This document shows, one piece after another, positions 1 to 7,917 of a stretch of 64,000 nucleotides of DNA (the stretch's first letter is position 1; every line of letters starts with the position of its first letter). The DNA lies in NCBI RefSeq assembly GCF_022809355.1, contig NZ_JAKZMM010000003.1:62001-126000 (forward strand). The letters are read 5' to 3'. The notes beneath the pieces were generated by a model. That model had not been told where the DNA came from and made no database searches. It worked only from the letters and a program-made list of their open reading frames with translations. This DNA is from Parabacteroides faecalis (GTDB taxonomy: Bacteria; Bacteroidota; Bacteroidia; Bacteroidales; Tannerellaceae). Position numbers and translations under genes: made by a program.

Positions 1-594
1 CAGATAGAACCTCGTCCTCATAAGACCGTGGAAAAGAAGCCTGTATTTGAGGAGATGGAGATAAGGCCGTTAAGTCATCGGGCATTACTCTCGTATTTGG
101 AGGAGCGTGGAATTGCTCCGGCGATTGCCCAACGGCATTGCAAGGAAGTCCATTTCCGGCTCTACGGAAAGCGGTACTTTGCCATCGGTTACGGAAATCG
201 TTGCGGAGGATTTGAGCTACGCAACCGCTTCTTCAAGGGCTGCATACCGCCAAAGGACTTTTCTTCATTTAGACAGGGAAGCAGTCGCTGCCACCTCTAC
301 GAGGGCTTTATGGATTGGCTTTCTGCGCTGACTCTGGGCATCGGGAATGAGGAGGACAGCCTTGTGCTGAACTCCGTAGCCAATGTGGACAAGGCAATCC
401 CTGCCTTGGAGAACTACCAAGAGATAGTCTGTCACCTCGACCATGACGATGCCGGACGCAGGGCGGTGGAAGTCTTGTGGAAGCATTTTGGGGAGCGTAT
501 GACAGATCATTCCGGACTCTATTCGGGCTACAAGGACTTGAACGAGTACCTTGTGGCCAAACAGAAAATCAGTAACCATCAAAACAAAGAATGA
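1..594 (+). CDS. traP: TraP-like conjugative DNA primase (Toprim), 5' end outside window
   Basis: Partial gene: the reading frame is open back to base 1, so the N-terminus (in this family a CHC2 zinc-finger region) lies outside the window. The visible part is the Toprim half of a DnaG-like primase. YEGFMDWLSA carries the expected acidic residue, and LDHDDAGRRA carries the DxD metal-binding pair. In CTnDOT-type elements this is TraP, thought to act on the transferred DNA strand in donor or recipient. The stop overlaps the next start (ATGA at 591-594), so it is translationally linked to traQ. GC-rich relative to the chromosome, like the rest of the tra operon. An internal GTG at base 28 is a less likely start. 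Confidence 0.85.
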   Translation, partial: QIEPRPHKTVEKKPVFEEMEIRPLSHRALLSYLEERGIAPAIAQRHCKEVHFRLYGKRYFAIGYGNRCGGFELRNRFFKGCIPPKDFSSFRQGSSRCHLYEGFMDWLSALTLGIGNEEDSLVLNSVANVDKAIPALENYQEIVCHLDHDDAGRRAVEVLWKHFGERMTDHSGLYSGYKDLNEYLVAKQKISNHQNKE

Positions 595-1097
595 CAATGA
601 ATATCAAGAACAACAAGAATCTGAGAGTAAGATTTATGAGTATGGCAACCGTCCTGTTCATGGGGCTGATGGGGTGTTTCCTCGCCTCCTGCGACGACGA
701 GCTGGACATACAGCAGTCCTATCCGTTCACGGTGGAGACGATGCCCGTGCCCAACAAGGTGACGAAGGGGCAGACAGTAGAAATCCGCTGCGAGATGAAG
801 AAGGAGGGCAACTATGCCAATGCGCTCTACACCATCCGCTATTTCCAGTTTGAAGGTGAGGGCACGCTGAAAATGGACAATGGCATTACGTTCCTGCCCA
901 ACGACCGCTATCTGCTCGAAAATGAGAAGTTCCGCCTGTATTACACATCGGGATGCAGCGAGGCACAGAACTTCATCGTGGTGGTGGAGGATAATTTCGG
1001 GAATGCCTACGAGTTGGAGTTTGACTTCAACAACCAGAACGCGAAGGACGATACGCTGTCTGTTGTCCCCATCAGTAACTTCAAGCCTTTATCGTGA
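591..1097 (+). CDS. traQ: Conjugative transfer lipoprotein TraQ (DUF3872 type)
   Basis: 168 residues. An N-terminal hydrophobic segment ends in the lipobox LASC with the acceptor cysteine at about residue 34, so the protein is probably a lipoprotein. The rest is a small beta-rich domain without catalytic signature. Size, lipobox and position directly after the primase and before a lysozyme match TraQ of CTnDOT-like elements, where it forms part of the transfer apparatus; its exact role is unknown to me. It overlaps traP by 4 bases, and the lysozyme gene starts on its last base. Confidence 0.8.
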   Translation: MTMNIKNNKNLRVRFMSMATVLFMGLMGCFLASCDDELDIQQSYPFTVETMPVPNKVTKGQTVEIRCEMKKEGNYANALYTIRYFQFEGEGTLKMDNGITFLPNDRYLLENEKFRLYYTSGCSEAQNFIVVVEDNFGNAYELEFDFNNQNAKDDTLSVVPISNFKPLS

Positions 1098-1612
1098 TGA
1101 TGCGGATATTCATGGCTATCTTTTGTTCGTTCCTGACGGTCTGCCCTCTGTCTGCACAGGGCGACCGCACAGAAACGGCAAGGATATATCGCCTGCCCCG
1201 TTTTGAGAGGGCAGTGCGCTGCATCAAGTTCTTCGAGGGATGGCATACAGAAAGGCACTATCCGTACGTCGGGTATGGTCACCAACTCCAACCGGGCGAA
1301 AGGTATTCCGCAAGAACTATGACACGCAAGCAGGGCGAGGCGTTGCTGCGGAAGGATTTGCGGAAGTTCTGTGCCATGTTCCGCAAGTTTGGGAAAGATT
1401 CTCTTTTGCTTGCCACACTTGCCTACAATGTCGGACCATATCGGCTCTTGGGAAGCAACAAGATACCCAAAAGCACGCTGATAAGGAAGTTAGAGGCTGG
1501 CGACCGCAACATCTATCAGGAGTACATCGCTTTCTGCAACTACAAGGGGAAACGGCACAAGATGCTGCTCAAACGCAGGAAGGCGGAGTTTGCGCTACTG
1601 TACGAGCCTTAA
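1097..1612 (+). CDS. Conjugation-associated lysozyme (GH24-like)
   Basis: About 171 residues with a signal-like start (MMRIFMAIFCSF, cleavage near SAQG). FFEGWH followed by YVGYGH is the T4-lysozyme (GH24) pattern, with the Glu of FEG as the expected catalytic acid; LAYNVGP further on fits the same fold. It probably cuts peptidoglycan locally so the mating channel can cross the wall. ATG at 1097 shares a base with the traQ stop; GTG at 1094 and ATG at 1100 are alternatives. It is the last tra-operon gene and a terminator hairpin follows it. Confidence 0.82.
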   Translation: MMRIFMAIFCSFLTVCPLSAQGDRTETARIYRLPRFERAVRCIKFFEGWHTERHYPYVGYGHQLQPGERYSARTMTRKQGEALLRKDLRKFCAMFRKFGKDSLLLATLAYNVGPYRLLGSNKIPKSTLIRKLEAGDRNIYQEYIAFCNYKGKRHKMLLKRRKAEFALLYEP

Positions 1613-1635
1613 AAGAACTGATAAATAATAGTTAG

Positions 1636-1667
1636 GCGTGCCATTTTGTCATTTGGCACGCTTTTTG
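1636..1667 (+). terminator. Rho-independent terminator of the tra operon
   Basis: GCGTGCCA (1636-1643) pairs with TGGCACGC (1654-1661) and a run of five T follows. It lies 24 bases after the lysozyme stop and separates the tra operon from the CBASS cargo. Confidence 0.8.
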
Positions 1668-1694
1668 CACTTTTTGTAATAAAAGCGTAAAAAT

Positions 1695-2732
1695 ATGGAT
1701 TATTCCCAAAAACTGAGACAAATAAATAATCGATACAATCCAGATTCTTCAGTGCTCGTAGAGCAAAGGATGTTCAGTGGAGAGTCTGCATATGATAAAG
1801 ATGTGGCAAGGTATGTAATGCGTGCAATGAAGGCGGTTGATGATGAATACACAAAACGTACCAAAGCCGCAGGGGAGGTCGTTAAACAGCATCTGAGAGA
1901 ATCTCTAACGAATGTATCGTATGAATACCAAGGCTCTGTTATGACAGATACACACATAAGGGGAGCTAGTGATATAGACTTGCTTGTACTATGTGAGAAA
2001 TTTGTCGGAACAGACATTTTTAAGGTAAGACAAGAATTAGCGAAAACATGGAAATATAATGACTGTCAAATTGGCAGATTGTGTCAGTTCGATAACTCAT
2101 TTTCTCAATATGAGGGAAATAGTTCTCAGGATATGGCATCCTTGCGGACACAGATTGAAAAGATAATGTCACGTACATATACTATATGTGACACATCAAA
2201 GCCAAAGGCTGTGAAAATTACTAATCAAAATCTTCATCGAGATGTAGATATTGTAACATCATCATGGTTTCAATCATTGGATTATGTATTGGATGGAATG
2301 CCAGAGAATGAACGTGGCATAAAAATATATAATAAAAGCACTGGACTTTCTGAAGGACCGGATTATCCGTTTCTAAGCATATCAAGAATAAACCAAAGAA
2401 GTGCAGATACAAATGGACGTTTGAAAAGAATGATCAGGTTTCTAAAAAATGTTCGTACAGATTCTGAGAAAGATATCCCACTTACAAGTTTTGAAATCAA
2501 TGCTATCTGCTACTCAATACCAGTACAAGATTACGTACAAAAAGAATACAAGGATTTGGTTTATATCTTGTGGCATACGATGTTCCATTTATGGAATGAC
2601 GGCAAGCAAGATGACCTGAAGTCAGTGGTTGGAAACGAATATGTTTTTAAAGATAAGCCAGAAAAACTTGCGGCATTAAAAGTATTGGAAGACGAAGTTT
2701 ATAAAATAAATAAGGATTTAGGTAATATATGA
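1695..2732 (+). CDS. cdnE: CBASS cyclic-nucleotide synthase (CD-NTase, CdnE-like)
   Basis: 345 residues. The nucleotidyltransferase signature is clear: GS at residues 80-81, then D93-I-D95 in the strand SDIDLLVL, and a third acidic motif RDVDIV (D183/D185). These bind metal and nucleotide in the CD-NTase/OAS fold. In CBASS the enzyme senses phage infection and makes a cyclic nucleotide that switches on the adjacent effector. Its partner is a TIR-STING, and characterised bacterial STING systems use c-di-GMP, so that is the likely product; the sequence alone does not prove it. The stop overlaps the effector start (ATGA at 2729-2732). No Cap2/Cap3 genes are present, as in minimal type I CBASS. 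It is much more AT-rich than the tra genes, suggesting separate acquisition. Confidence 0.88.
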   Translation: MDYSQKLRQINNRYNPDSSVLVEQRMFSGESAYDKDVARYVMRAMKAVDDEYTKRTKAAGEVVKQHLRESLTNVSYEYQGSVMTDTHIRGASDIDLLVLCEKFVGTDIFKVRQELAKTWKYNDCQIGRLCQFDNSFSQYEGNSSQDMASLRTQIEKIMSRTYTICDTSKPKAVKITNQNLHRDVDIVTSSWFQSLDYVLDGMPENERGIKIYNKSTGLSEGPDYPFLSISRINQRSADTNGRLKRMIRFLKNVRTDSEKDIPLTSFEINAICYSIPVQDYVQKEYKDLVYILWHTMFHLWNDGKQDDLKSVVGNEYVFKDKPEKLAALKVLEDEVYKINKDLGNI

Positions 2733-3667
2733 AACCAAGAATATTTATCGGTTCGTCAAGCGAAGGTCTTGACGTAGCTAAACGAGTTAAAGACTTTTTT
2801 AAGGAGAATTACGATTGTTATCTTTGGACTGACAATATCTTTAAGAACAATGAATCTTTTTTAGAAACATTGGTTAAATCTGCCAGTCTATTTGATTTCG
2901 GTTTTATGGTATTTTCTGCTGATGACGAACTTATTGTCAGAGATACACATTTTGAATCAGCCCGTGATAATGTCTTATTTGAATATGGTCTTTTCCTTGG
3001 TCGTGTAGGATTGGATCGAGCATTTGTAATAGCTCAACAAGAAGCAAAAATACCTACCGATTTGTTAGGTATAACTAACACACGGTATGAAGTGAAATTT
3101 GATGCAGAGGGAAATAAAGTAGCTACAGATTCACTGGAAATAGGTTTGGCTAAATTAAAAAAACAAATTGACGAAAATATTAATCTTGGGCATTTAGGAC
3201 TCTTGCCATCAACCGTTTTAGCAATTTCTTATTTTGAAGGATTTGTAAAACTTGCAGCAGAATGGCTTACAGAAAACACGCCTGGATTGGAGATTGACGG
3301 CATCAAATACGACAAGGGTATCTTAAAAATTGTGATGCCGAACTCTCTTGATGCAGATATTAAAAAGAGTGCGATGTTGTATTACAAGAAATTGGGGTTA
3401 AAAGAGACTAAGATTGACACAAAACAAAGAAGTTACCCTATTCATTTTGCGACAAAAGATGGTGACGATTCTTTAGAAATCTATGATATGCCAACTATTT
3501 TAACGGGTATAGACAAGGCAATCGACATGTATTTCCGTGTAGGACATATAGGGAAGAAAATCGAACAAGAACTTGCCGAAGAGAATGAGATGAATAATTT
3601 TCGAAGAGTTTTGCAACTATTAATCAACGAGGATGCCTTTTGTAGAGAATGTGTAATAATTGAATAA
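2729..3667 (+). CDS. cap12: TIR-STING effector (Cap12-like NAD+ hydrolase fused to bacterial STING)
   Basis: 312 residues in two parts. Residues 1-145 are a TIR domain of the CAP12/Pycsar type: RIFIGSSSEGLDVA opens the first strand and loop, and NVLFEYGLFLG holds the likely catalytic Glu at 85. Residues about 155-312 look like the prokaryotic STING domain: LLPSTVLAISYFEGF is the typical start helix, and RSYPIHF (residues 234-240) lies in the strand or lid area that contacts the cyclic dinucleotide. In studied homologues ligand binding drives filament formation and TIR-catalysed NAD+ loss, killing the infected cell. It is translationally coupled to the synthase. The domain call is by motif recognition from memory; a profile search would confirm it. 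Confidence 0.87.
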   Translation: MKPRIFIGSSSEGLDVAKRVKDFFKENYDCYLWTDNIFKNNESFLETLVKSASLFDFGFMVFSADDELIVRDTHFESARDNVLFEYGLFLGRVGLDRAFVIAQQEAKIPTDLLGITNTRYEVKFDAEGNKVATDSLEIGLAKLKKQIDENINLGHLGLLPSTVLAISYFEGFVKLAAEWLTENTPGLEIDGIKYDKGILKIVMPNSLDADIKKSAMLYYKKLGLKETKIDTKQRSYPIHFATKDGDDSLEIYDMPTILTGIDKAIDMYFRVGHIGKKIEQELAEENEMNNFRRVLQLLINEDAFCRECVIIE

Positions 3668-3669
3668 AA

Positions 3670-3713
3670 CTAAAACTCCGATGAAGTTACGGCTTCATCG
3701 GAGTTTTAGTTTT
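3670..3713. terminator. Perfect 17-bp hairpin, bidirectional terminator
   Basis: CTAAAACTCCGATGAAG (3670-3686) pairs perfectly with its complement at 3693-3709 around the loop ttacgg. A-rich and T-rich flanks let it work in both directions. It closes the CBASS cassette and also the opposing minus-strand operon, whose last gene ends at 3713. Confidence 0.85.
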
Positions 3714-3934
3714 CATACATTCGGGATTGTTCCTTTACCGATTACCTCATCATCCTTGCAATGCTCGATAATGCCGGGAGAGAATCCCATGTCCCTGATT
3801 GCGATATGCCGGATATATTCCACATATTCCTGATCTTGAAAATTTCTGCCCGTGAGGTTTCTGAAAATCATCTTTATGCTTATTCCGTCATTGCTGTGCA
3901 AGATGATTTTTTCGTTCTGTCTGATTGTTTCCAT
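3713..3934 (-). CDS. Small ICE protein, unknown function
   Basis: 73 residues (METIRQNEK...KGTIPNV), mixed charged, no signal or membrane segment. It is the last gene of the minus-strand ICE operon and reads into the hairpin at 3670-3713. I do not recognise a domain. It is credible because its base composition matches its surroundings, it has a plausible start at 3934, and such small proteins are usual in this part of CTnDOT-type elements. Confidence 0.55.
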   Translation of the reverse strand: METIRQNEKIILHSNDGISIKMIFRNLTGRNFQDQEYVEYIRHIAIRDMGFSPGIIEHCKDDEVIGKGTIPNV

Positions 3935-3988
3935 GATTAAAATTTGTTTTTGTGAATACGATCGTAGATTGGCACAAAGGTTTCTTTG

Positions 3989-4046
3989 CTACTTTCTTTT
4001 CCGCTTGCCCTGCTCATGAAAGAAAGTAGGCGGCTTGCGCCGCCCA
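3989..4046. repeat. Paired hairpins between ICE genes
   Basis: CTACTTTCTTT (3990-4000) pairs with AAAGAAAGTAG (4020-4030). It is followed at once by a short GC-rich hairpin, GGCGG-cttgcg-CCGCC (about 4030-4045). It lies just after the stop of the minus-strand gene at 4051-4365, so it may attenuate or end that transcript. No T run makes it a textbook terminator. Confidence 0.5.
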
Positions 4047-4050
4047 CATA

Positions 4051-4365
4051 TCAAAAGTGCGTATAGAGTCCCGTCACTTGCGTAAAGACCTCTTCCAACA
4101 TATCGAAGAAGATGCCTTCATGTACTTCTACGTCCATTGCCTTGCTCTCGAAGGTCTTCTTGCTGAACGTCTTGCGGAAAAAACGCATGTTGTAGAGGTC
4201 AGTCCCTGCATCATAGATGATGTCAAGGCGGTTGGCACTGGTCTTGTTCCTCGCAAGGCTCATGCGCAGTCTGTTGCCCATATCCACAAAATCCCTGCTG
4301 CCTGTCATGACGGCAAAACGCTTGCCGCCTATCTGCTCCAATATAGTCCGTGCTATCGTATTCAT
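4051..4365 (-). CDS. Conserved-looking ICE protein, unknown function
   Basis: 104 residues, soluble and charged (MNTIARTILEQIGGKRFAVM...TQVTGLYTHF). No catalytic motif that I recognise. Its GC-rich codon use resembles the PcfJ/PcfK genes upstream rather than the CBASS cargo, so it belongs to the element backbone. It lies 57 bases after the preceding gene of the same strand. Confidence 0.6.
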   Translation of the reverse strand: MNTIARTILEQIGGKRFAVMTGSRDFVDMGNRLRMSLARNKTSANRLDIIYDAGTDLYNMRFFRKTFSKKTFESKAMDVEVHEGIFFDMLEEVFTQVTGLYTHF

Positions 4366-4422
4366 TGCCTTTTGGTTTTAGGTTTAGGCGGTGCGGACAC
4401 CGCCTAAACGCAAGTGAATTTC

Positions 4423-4668
4423 TCAATACTCTAATTTCTCAGTGATAGATGTGTACTTCTCCAACCACTCTTTCAGACATTCCATGTTGTACTCGCTCGT
4501 GATGACTGCCGTATGGCGGTCAATGGCGGTAAAACGGCTGCTCTCGTAGTTGTCTATCCACTCTTTCAAGGTGGACACTCCCCATGCTTCGGCATCGTCA
4601 AACATTCCGTCCAATGTAGTGATTGGCTCGCAGAACCTGACAATCAGTGTTTGATAGGTCTCGCTCAT
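4423..4668 (-). CDS. Small ICE protein, unknown function
   Basis: 81 residues from the ATG at 4668 (MSETYQTLIVRFCEP...ITEKLEY). This start is preferred because its ATG overlaps the stop of the DUF3873 gene upstream (ATGA), indicating translational coupling. No recognised domain; acidic and soluble, several Trp residues. Confidence 0.6.
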   Translation of the reverse strand: MSETYQTLIVRFCEPITTLDGMFDDAEAWGVSTLKEWIDNYESSRFTAIDRHTAVITSEYNMECLKEWLEKYTSITEKLEY

Positions 4669-4886
4669 AGTCTGTCCTCCTTCCTTTTCAGCCACTCGTT
4701 ACGCTTCTGTAGGCACTCGTCCAACGTGGGCTTCACGCAGGAGAAAAGTTCTCCGTCCGTGTGGCGGTAGTCGTATTGCACAAGGGTACGCTTGCGTCTG
4801 CCGATACCCGATTGAAATCTCTCGTACTTCTCAGTACCTGCCGCTGTGCAGGTACTGAGTCCGTTGATGGTCATTTGTGTAGTCAT
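4665..4886 (-). CDS. DUF3873 family protein
   Basis: 73 residues from ATG 4886 (MTTQMTINGLSTCTAAGTEK...). The run YDYRHTDGELFSCVKPTLDE is, as I remember it, the hallmark of DUF3873, small proteins nearly confined to Bacteroidetes conjugative elements. Function unknown. A longer upstream extension of the frame reads out of the PcfJ gene region and is not needed. Coupled to the next gene by a 4-base overlap. Confidence 0.75.
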   Translation of the reverse strand: MTTQMTINGLSTCTAAGTEKYERFQSGIGRRKRTLVQYDYRHTDGELFSCVKPTLDECLQKRNEWLKRKEDRL

Positions 4887-4897
4887 AATCGTTTCTA

Positions 4898-6163
4898 TTA
4901 CGCAGCCTTCATCCGCAGACGGATAAGGTTGATGTTGCTGTTTACAAGATTGATGATGCGGTCGTGATACTCGGTGTTGGCATTGCACACGCCTCGGCTC
5001 TGAACCACTTGGAGGGTCTTCAGCGACACCTCTATCGTCTCGATGCGCTTGCCGTCAATGGTGGCTGAAAGTATGAGGGAGTCGGCTCGCTTGTAGTACG
5101 TGCCTACGCAGTGGTGCATTGCCTTGCCCTCCAATATCATTTCCTCTACGCTCTCTATCACCTTGACGGAGATGAGTTCATCGGCAAACACAAGTCCGAA
5201 GAACATGCCTTTCTCTTTGAGGAACTTCTTCTCGTCCTTGATAGCCTGCGCTCGCTCCTCTGCTGTCCGCTCTCGCTGCAATTGCTCCTGCCTTTTCGCT
5301 GCCAACTTGTCGTGGAGGACTTTGAGGTCGGTCGGGCAGACGTATTTCGGCTGACGTATGTCCTTGCCGAAGTGGCGCAGGAGGTCTATCGTGTCGCACC
5401 ATAGAGAGCCGTCGGGAATGGTGTAGCCGTTGCGGATGCAGATTTTCACGGATGCCCAATAGTCCTCCATGTTGCAGGAGGAGTTGAGGTAGTGGCGCAG
5501 CATGGGGTGTTGCCCTGCCTTTATCAGCGTTTCCGCACGGCTGTCGGACAAGAGTGCAGGAATAAGTTTCGTGGGTACGATGTCGTGGAAGTCGCCACGG
5601 AAGCCGTTCCTGCGCAGCTTGTCCACCGCCTTGTATTCGGGGCAGATGGGCATGTGGGCGATATGCTGGTAGGCAAGGTTGTCGCCACGGATTGCCATGG
5701 GGGAGGCAAAGGTGAAGGTGTCTATGTACCTGCCTAACGTGCGCTGTATGGCTACGATGGTGCGCTTGCCCTGCCTGTTCCACCAATAGCCGCCTATTTC
5801 AAGGGCGGTGGGAGTAGCCTTGCAGCCTTTCTCCATTTCCACGATGAGGAGGTACATGCGCAGCACTTGATACTCTCCGCAGGTGGTGAGTAGGGTGAAA
5901 TACTGCTTCTGCTGCAACTTGCGCTCCAAGGTGTTCTTCACCTGCAGACGTGCCTTGCAGTGGGGGCAGGTGCAGGTGCGTGCTGTGCCGTCTGTCTGCC
6001 ATGTGTGTCCACAGTCCATGCAGGTGGTGCGTCCTTTGGGTTGCCGGTAGGCATAGTGGTCCACGCACTCACGGAACGCCCATTTCAGTTGTCGCTTGCT
6101 GATGGGGTGCAGGTGCCTGCTCTCGGCAAGCACCGCTTTCTCAAACTTGTTTCTCGGTCTCAT
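4898..6163 (-). CDS. pcfJ: PcfJ-like protein
   Basis: 421 residues. Near residues 48-75 there are two CxxC-type pairs (CMDCGHTW and CTCPHCKARL) that look like a zinc ribbon. The C-terminal part contains AMHHCVGTYYKRA, the characteristic PcfJ core. PcfJ was first named on the enterococcal plasmid pCF10 and is common in Bacteroides ICEs; its biochemical role is not established. It overlaps the upstream pcfK by 4 bases (6160-6163), so the pair is co-expressed. Typical length for the family. Confidence 0.85.
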   Translation of the reverse strand: MRPRNKFEKAVLAESRHLHPISKRQLKWAFRECVDHYAYRQPKGRTTCMDCGHTWQTDGTARTCTCPHCKARLQVKNTLERKLQQKQYFTLLTTCGEYQVLRMYLLIVEMEKGCKATPTALEIGGYWWNRQGKRTIVAIQRTLGRYIDTFTFASPMAIRGDNLAYQHIAHMPICPEYKAVDKLRRNGFRGDFHDIVPTKLIPALLSDSRAETLIKAGQHPMLRHYLNSSCNMEDYWASVKICIRNGYTIPDGSLWCDTIDLLRHFGKDIRQPKYVCPTDLKVLHDKLAAKRQEQLQRERTAEERAQAIKDEKKFLKEKGMFFGLVFADELISVKVIESVEEMILEGKAMHHCVGTYYKRADSLILSATIDGKRIETIEVSLKTLQVVQSRGVCNANTEYHDRIINLVNSNINLIRLRMKAA

Positions 6164-6582
6164 ACTTCAAAATCGAATAAGGAGGGTTGTACTTCGGTAG
6201 TCTTTGGCTTGGCTGCCCTTGCTCTCTGTCGGTTCTGCATCTTGCGCAGTTCCTCGTCTTGGTATTGGCGGATTGCCTTTTGACGTGCTTCCGCTTTTTC
6301 CTCTGCGGTAAGTTCCACTACGTGGTTCACCGCTATCTGACATTGCAGGGGCTTGCCTACCTCTATCTCGTTCTCGTCATAGTAGTGTACGGCTTGTCCG
6401 TAAATCTCTCCGTCCGAAAAGCCGTTGCAGCCGCTCTTCTGCACATAGTTCAGAATGTAGGTCACGCAGTCGTCGATGTTCTTGGCAGGGTTGCGGTAGT
6501 TCTTGGCGAAGAGTTCGTCCTCCGCTGCACGCTGCTCCAAGTACATCTGTATCGTTTTCTTGAAATGGTCTGTTCCTTTCAT
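6160..6582 (-). CDS. pcfK: PcfK-like protein
   Basis: 140 residues. HFKKTIQMYLEQRAAED and AKNYRNPAKNIDDCVTYI are the conserved start of PcfK-like proteins. The C-terminus is a basic, helical, likely coiled segment ending PSLFDFEV. It always neighbours PcfJ in such elements, as here (ATGA overlap). Function unknown; probably linked to mobile-element maintenance or transfer. Confidence 0.83.
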   Translation of the reverse strand: MKGTDHFKKTIQMYLEQRAAEDELFAKNYRNPAKNIDDCVTYILNYVQKSGCNGFSDGEIYGQAVHYYDENEIEVGKPLQCQIAVNHVVELTAEEKAEARQKAIRQYQDEELRKMQNRQRARAAKPKTTEVQPSLFDFEV

Positions 6583-6595
6583 GTCGCTTGCTGTT

Positions 6596-6844
6596 TTATA
6601 GGTTATTGTTCTTGTAAAGTATCTCGCAGTCCTCCACCTCGGTGGGCAGTCCGAAGAGGGGGTAGTGGCTGAAATAGGGGTGCGTATTGCCGTCCTCGTC
6701 CATGAGGGGCGAAACGATTTCCACCTGCCATTGGCTGACCCACTCGTCCACCATTCGGATTTCCTCGTCTGTCAGCGCTGTTGCATCGCCATTGATGAGG
6801 TAGCACAAACTCCATGTGGGTATCTTCTCTGTTGTTCTGTTCAT
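6596..6844 (-). CDS. Small ICE protein, unknown function
   Basis: 82 residues (MNRTTEKIPTWSLCYLINGD...). The segment ALTDEEIRMVDEWV followed by an HPYFSHYPLFGLP-like tail recalls a family found repeatedly in Bacteroidales ICEs, but I cannot assign a function. It ends 13 bases before pcfK and is part of the same operon. Confidence 0.65.
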   Translation of the reverse strand: MNRTTEKIPTWSLCYLINGDATALTDEEIRMVDEWVSQWQVEIVSPLMDEDGNTHPYFSHYPLFGLPTEVEDCEILYKNNNL

Positions 6845-6865
6845 ATCGCTGTCTGTTTATAGGGG

Positions 6866-7087
6866 TTATAACATTCGCTTGATAATCTCTCTGTGGTACT
6901 GCGGATTGACCTCGTTGAATAGGAACTCCACGAAGTCCTGCCGTGCCTCCTTGTTCAGTTCGTGGTACAATTCGCTGAACGTGCTGTGGTTGCCGTTGAT
7001 GTAGGTTTCCACCATATACTCGAAGATGTTGTCCACCTCGTAGTACCTGCACTGCTGCGCTGCCGTCTTGCTTGTTCTCTTTGCCAT
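6866..7087 (-). CDS. Small ICE protein, unknown function
   Basis: 73 residues with a basic start (MAKRTSKTAAQQCRYYEV) and acidic helices after it. No membrane segment or known motif. It sits 21 bases upstream of the next gene in an operon of tightly packed small genes and is presumably co-transcribed with pcfK/pcfJ. Confidence 0.62.
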   Translation of the reverse strand: MAKRTSKTAAQQCRYYEVDNIFEYMVETYINGNHSTFSELYHELNKEARQDFVEFLFNEVNPQYHREIIKRML

Positions 7088-7099
7088 TGCCGTAGGGTG

Positions 7100-7315
7100 T
7101 TAAAGGGTGAGTAACCAAAGGAGAAGCCCGAAGAAGGTGATGAGGGAGAGCATGAGCACTATCACGCTTACCACTACTCGGAACACTCCGTTCACAATCT
7201 CTCTGATGACGCTCCAAAGGATGCCTATGAGCCATAGGAACGCCTGTACGATGAGGGTGCATATTGCTACCGCCATGTAGTGTGCCGTCTGTCTGATGTC
7301 CATTGCTGCTGTCAT
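7100..7315 (-). CDS. Small two-helix membrane protein of the ICE
   Basis: 71 residues from ATG 7315. Two long hydrophobic stretches (about residues 14-34 and 44-70, ending LLLWLLTL) predict two membrane helices. The start is fixed by a 4-base overlap with the upstream gene's stop (ATGA at 7312-7315). Function unknown; a membrane role in the transfer or exclusion machinery would be a guess. Confidence 0.62.
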   Translation of the reverse strand: MTAAMDIRQTAHYMAVAICTLIVQAFLWLIGILWSVIREIVNGVFRVVVSVIVLMLSLITFFGLLLWLLTL

Positions 7316-7659
7316 TGTCTGTTGCCGTTTTGAAGTTCCACGATGTTGTCTATCCTGCCGTAAATCACGTTTCTCAGTGCCGTCTTGTCCGCAGCCTGAT
7401 ACTCGCTCCACCTTCCGTATTGGCACACAAGGTAGGGGCGGAGCACATCGGAGAAGTCGAAATTCCACCCCATGAGGGGGACTGCGGTCGTGAAGTAGGT
7501 GTTGAAGTTCACATTGTGCGTGAGCCAATCCTTCTCCTCTCGGTTCATCTTTCCTCCGTTGTTGAGTTTGTTGCGGAGTCTGTAAACCTTGCTGTCTTGC
7601 AGGGTGTCCAGTTCTGGAACTTCCCATTCGACGAATTTGGTTGCCATTGTTGTTGTCAT
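7312..7659 (-). CDS. First gene of the minus-strand ICE operon, unknown function
   Basis: 115 residues from ATG 7659 (MTTTMATKFVEWEVPEL...). ATG 7647 (MATKF) is an alternative, and an in-frame ATG at 7695 is less likely. Soluble, with several Trp and Tyr. No family recognised. It heads the operon running left to 3713, so its promoter should lie just to the right; I saw no clear -7 box there. Confidence 0.6.
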   Translation of the reverse strand: MTTTMATKFVEWEVPELDTLQDSKVYRLRNKLNNGGKMNREEKDWLTHNVNFNTYFTTAVPLMGWNFDFSDVLRPYLVCQYGRWSEYQAADKTALRNVIYGRIDNIVELQNGNRQ

Positions 7660-7917
7660 ATCCGTTCTGTTTTTAATTTTTATATGCGGATCCAAGAGCT
7701 GAGGGAGTTGAGTTTCAAAACTTCTTATCTGCCTCTCGGTTATCCGACATTTTTTTTATGCGTCTTCCTGTCGCATCGGTCGTTTTCGTTTCGGTTGCCC
7801 CATCAAGGTAGGGATTCGGAAATGCAAGGTTTTTCGGGAAAAATACTACCCGTAGGGCTGGAGATTTTTCTCGCAAAACAGGAGGCTTGACCTTGCTTTT
7901 CCGGCAAATCCCGGAGT

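Noticed and set aside
4057-6672. Several long + strand frames opposite pcfJ and pcfK
   Set aside because: They are antisense shadows of GC-rich genes; their translations lack any family resemblance.
7100-7627. 175-codon minus-strand frame covering the small membrane protein
   Set aside because: The upstream part is the shadow of the neighbouring gene in another frame; the 4-base overlap fixes the true start at 7315.
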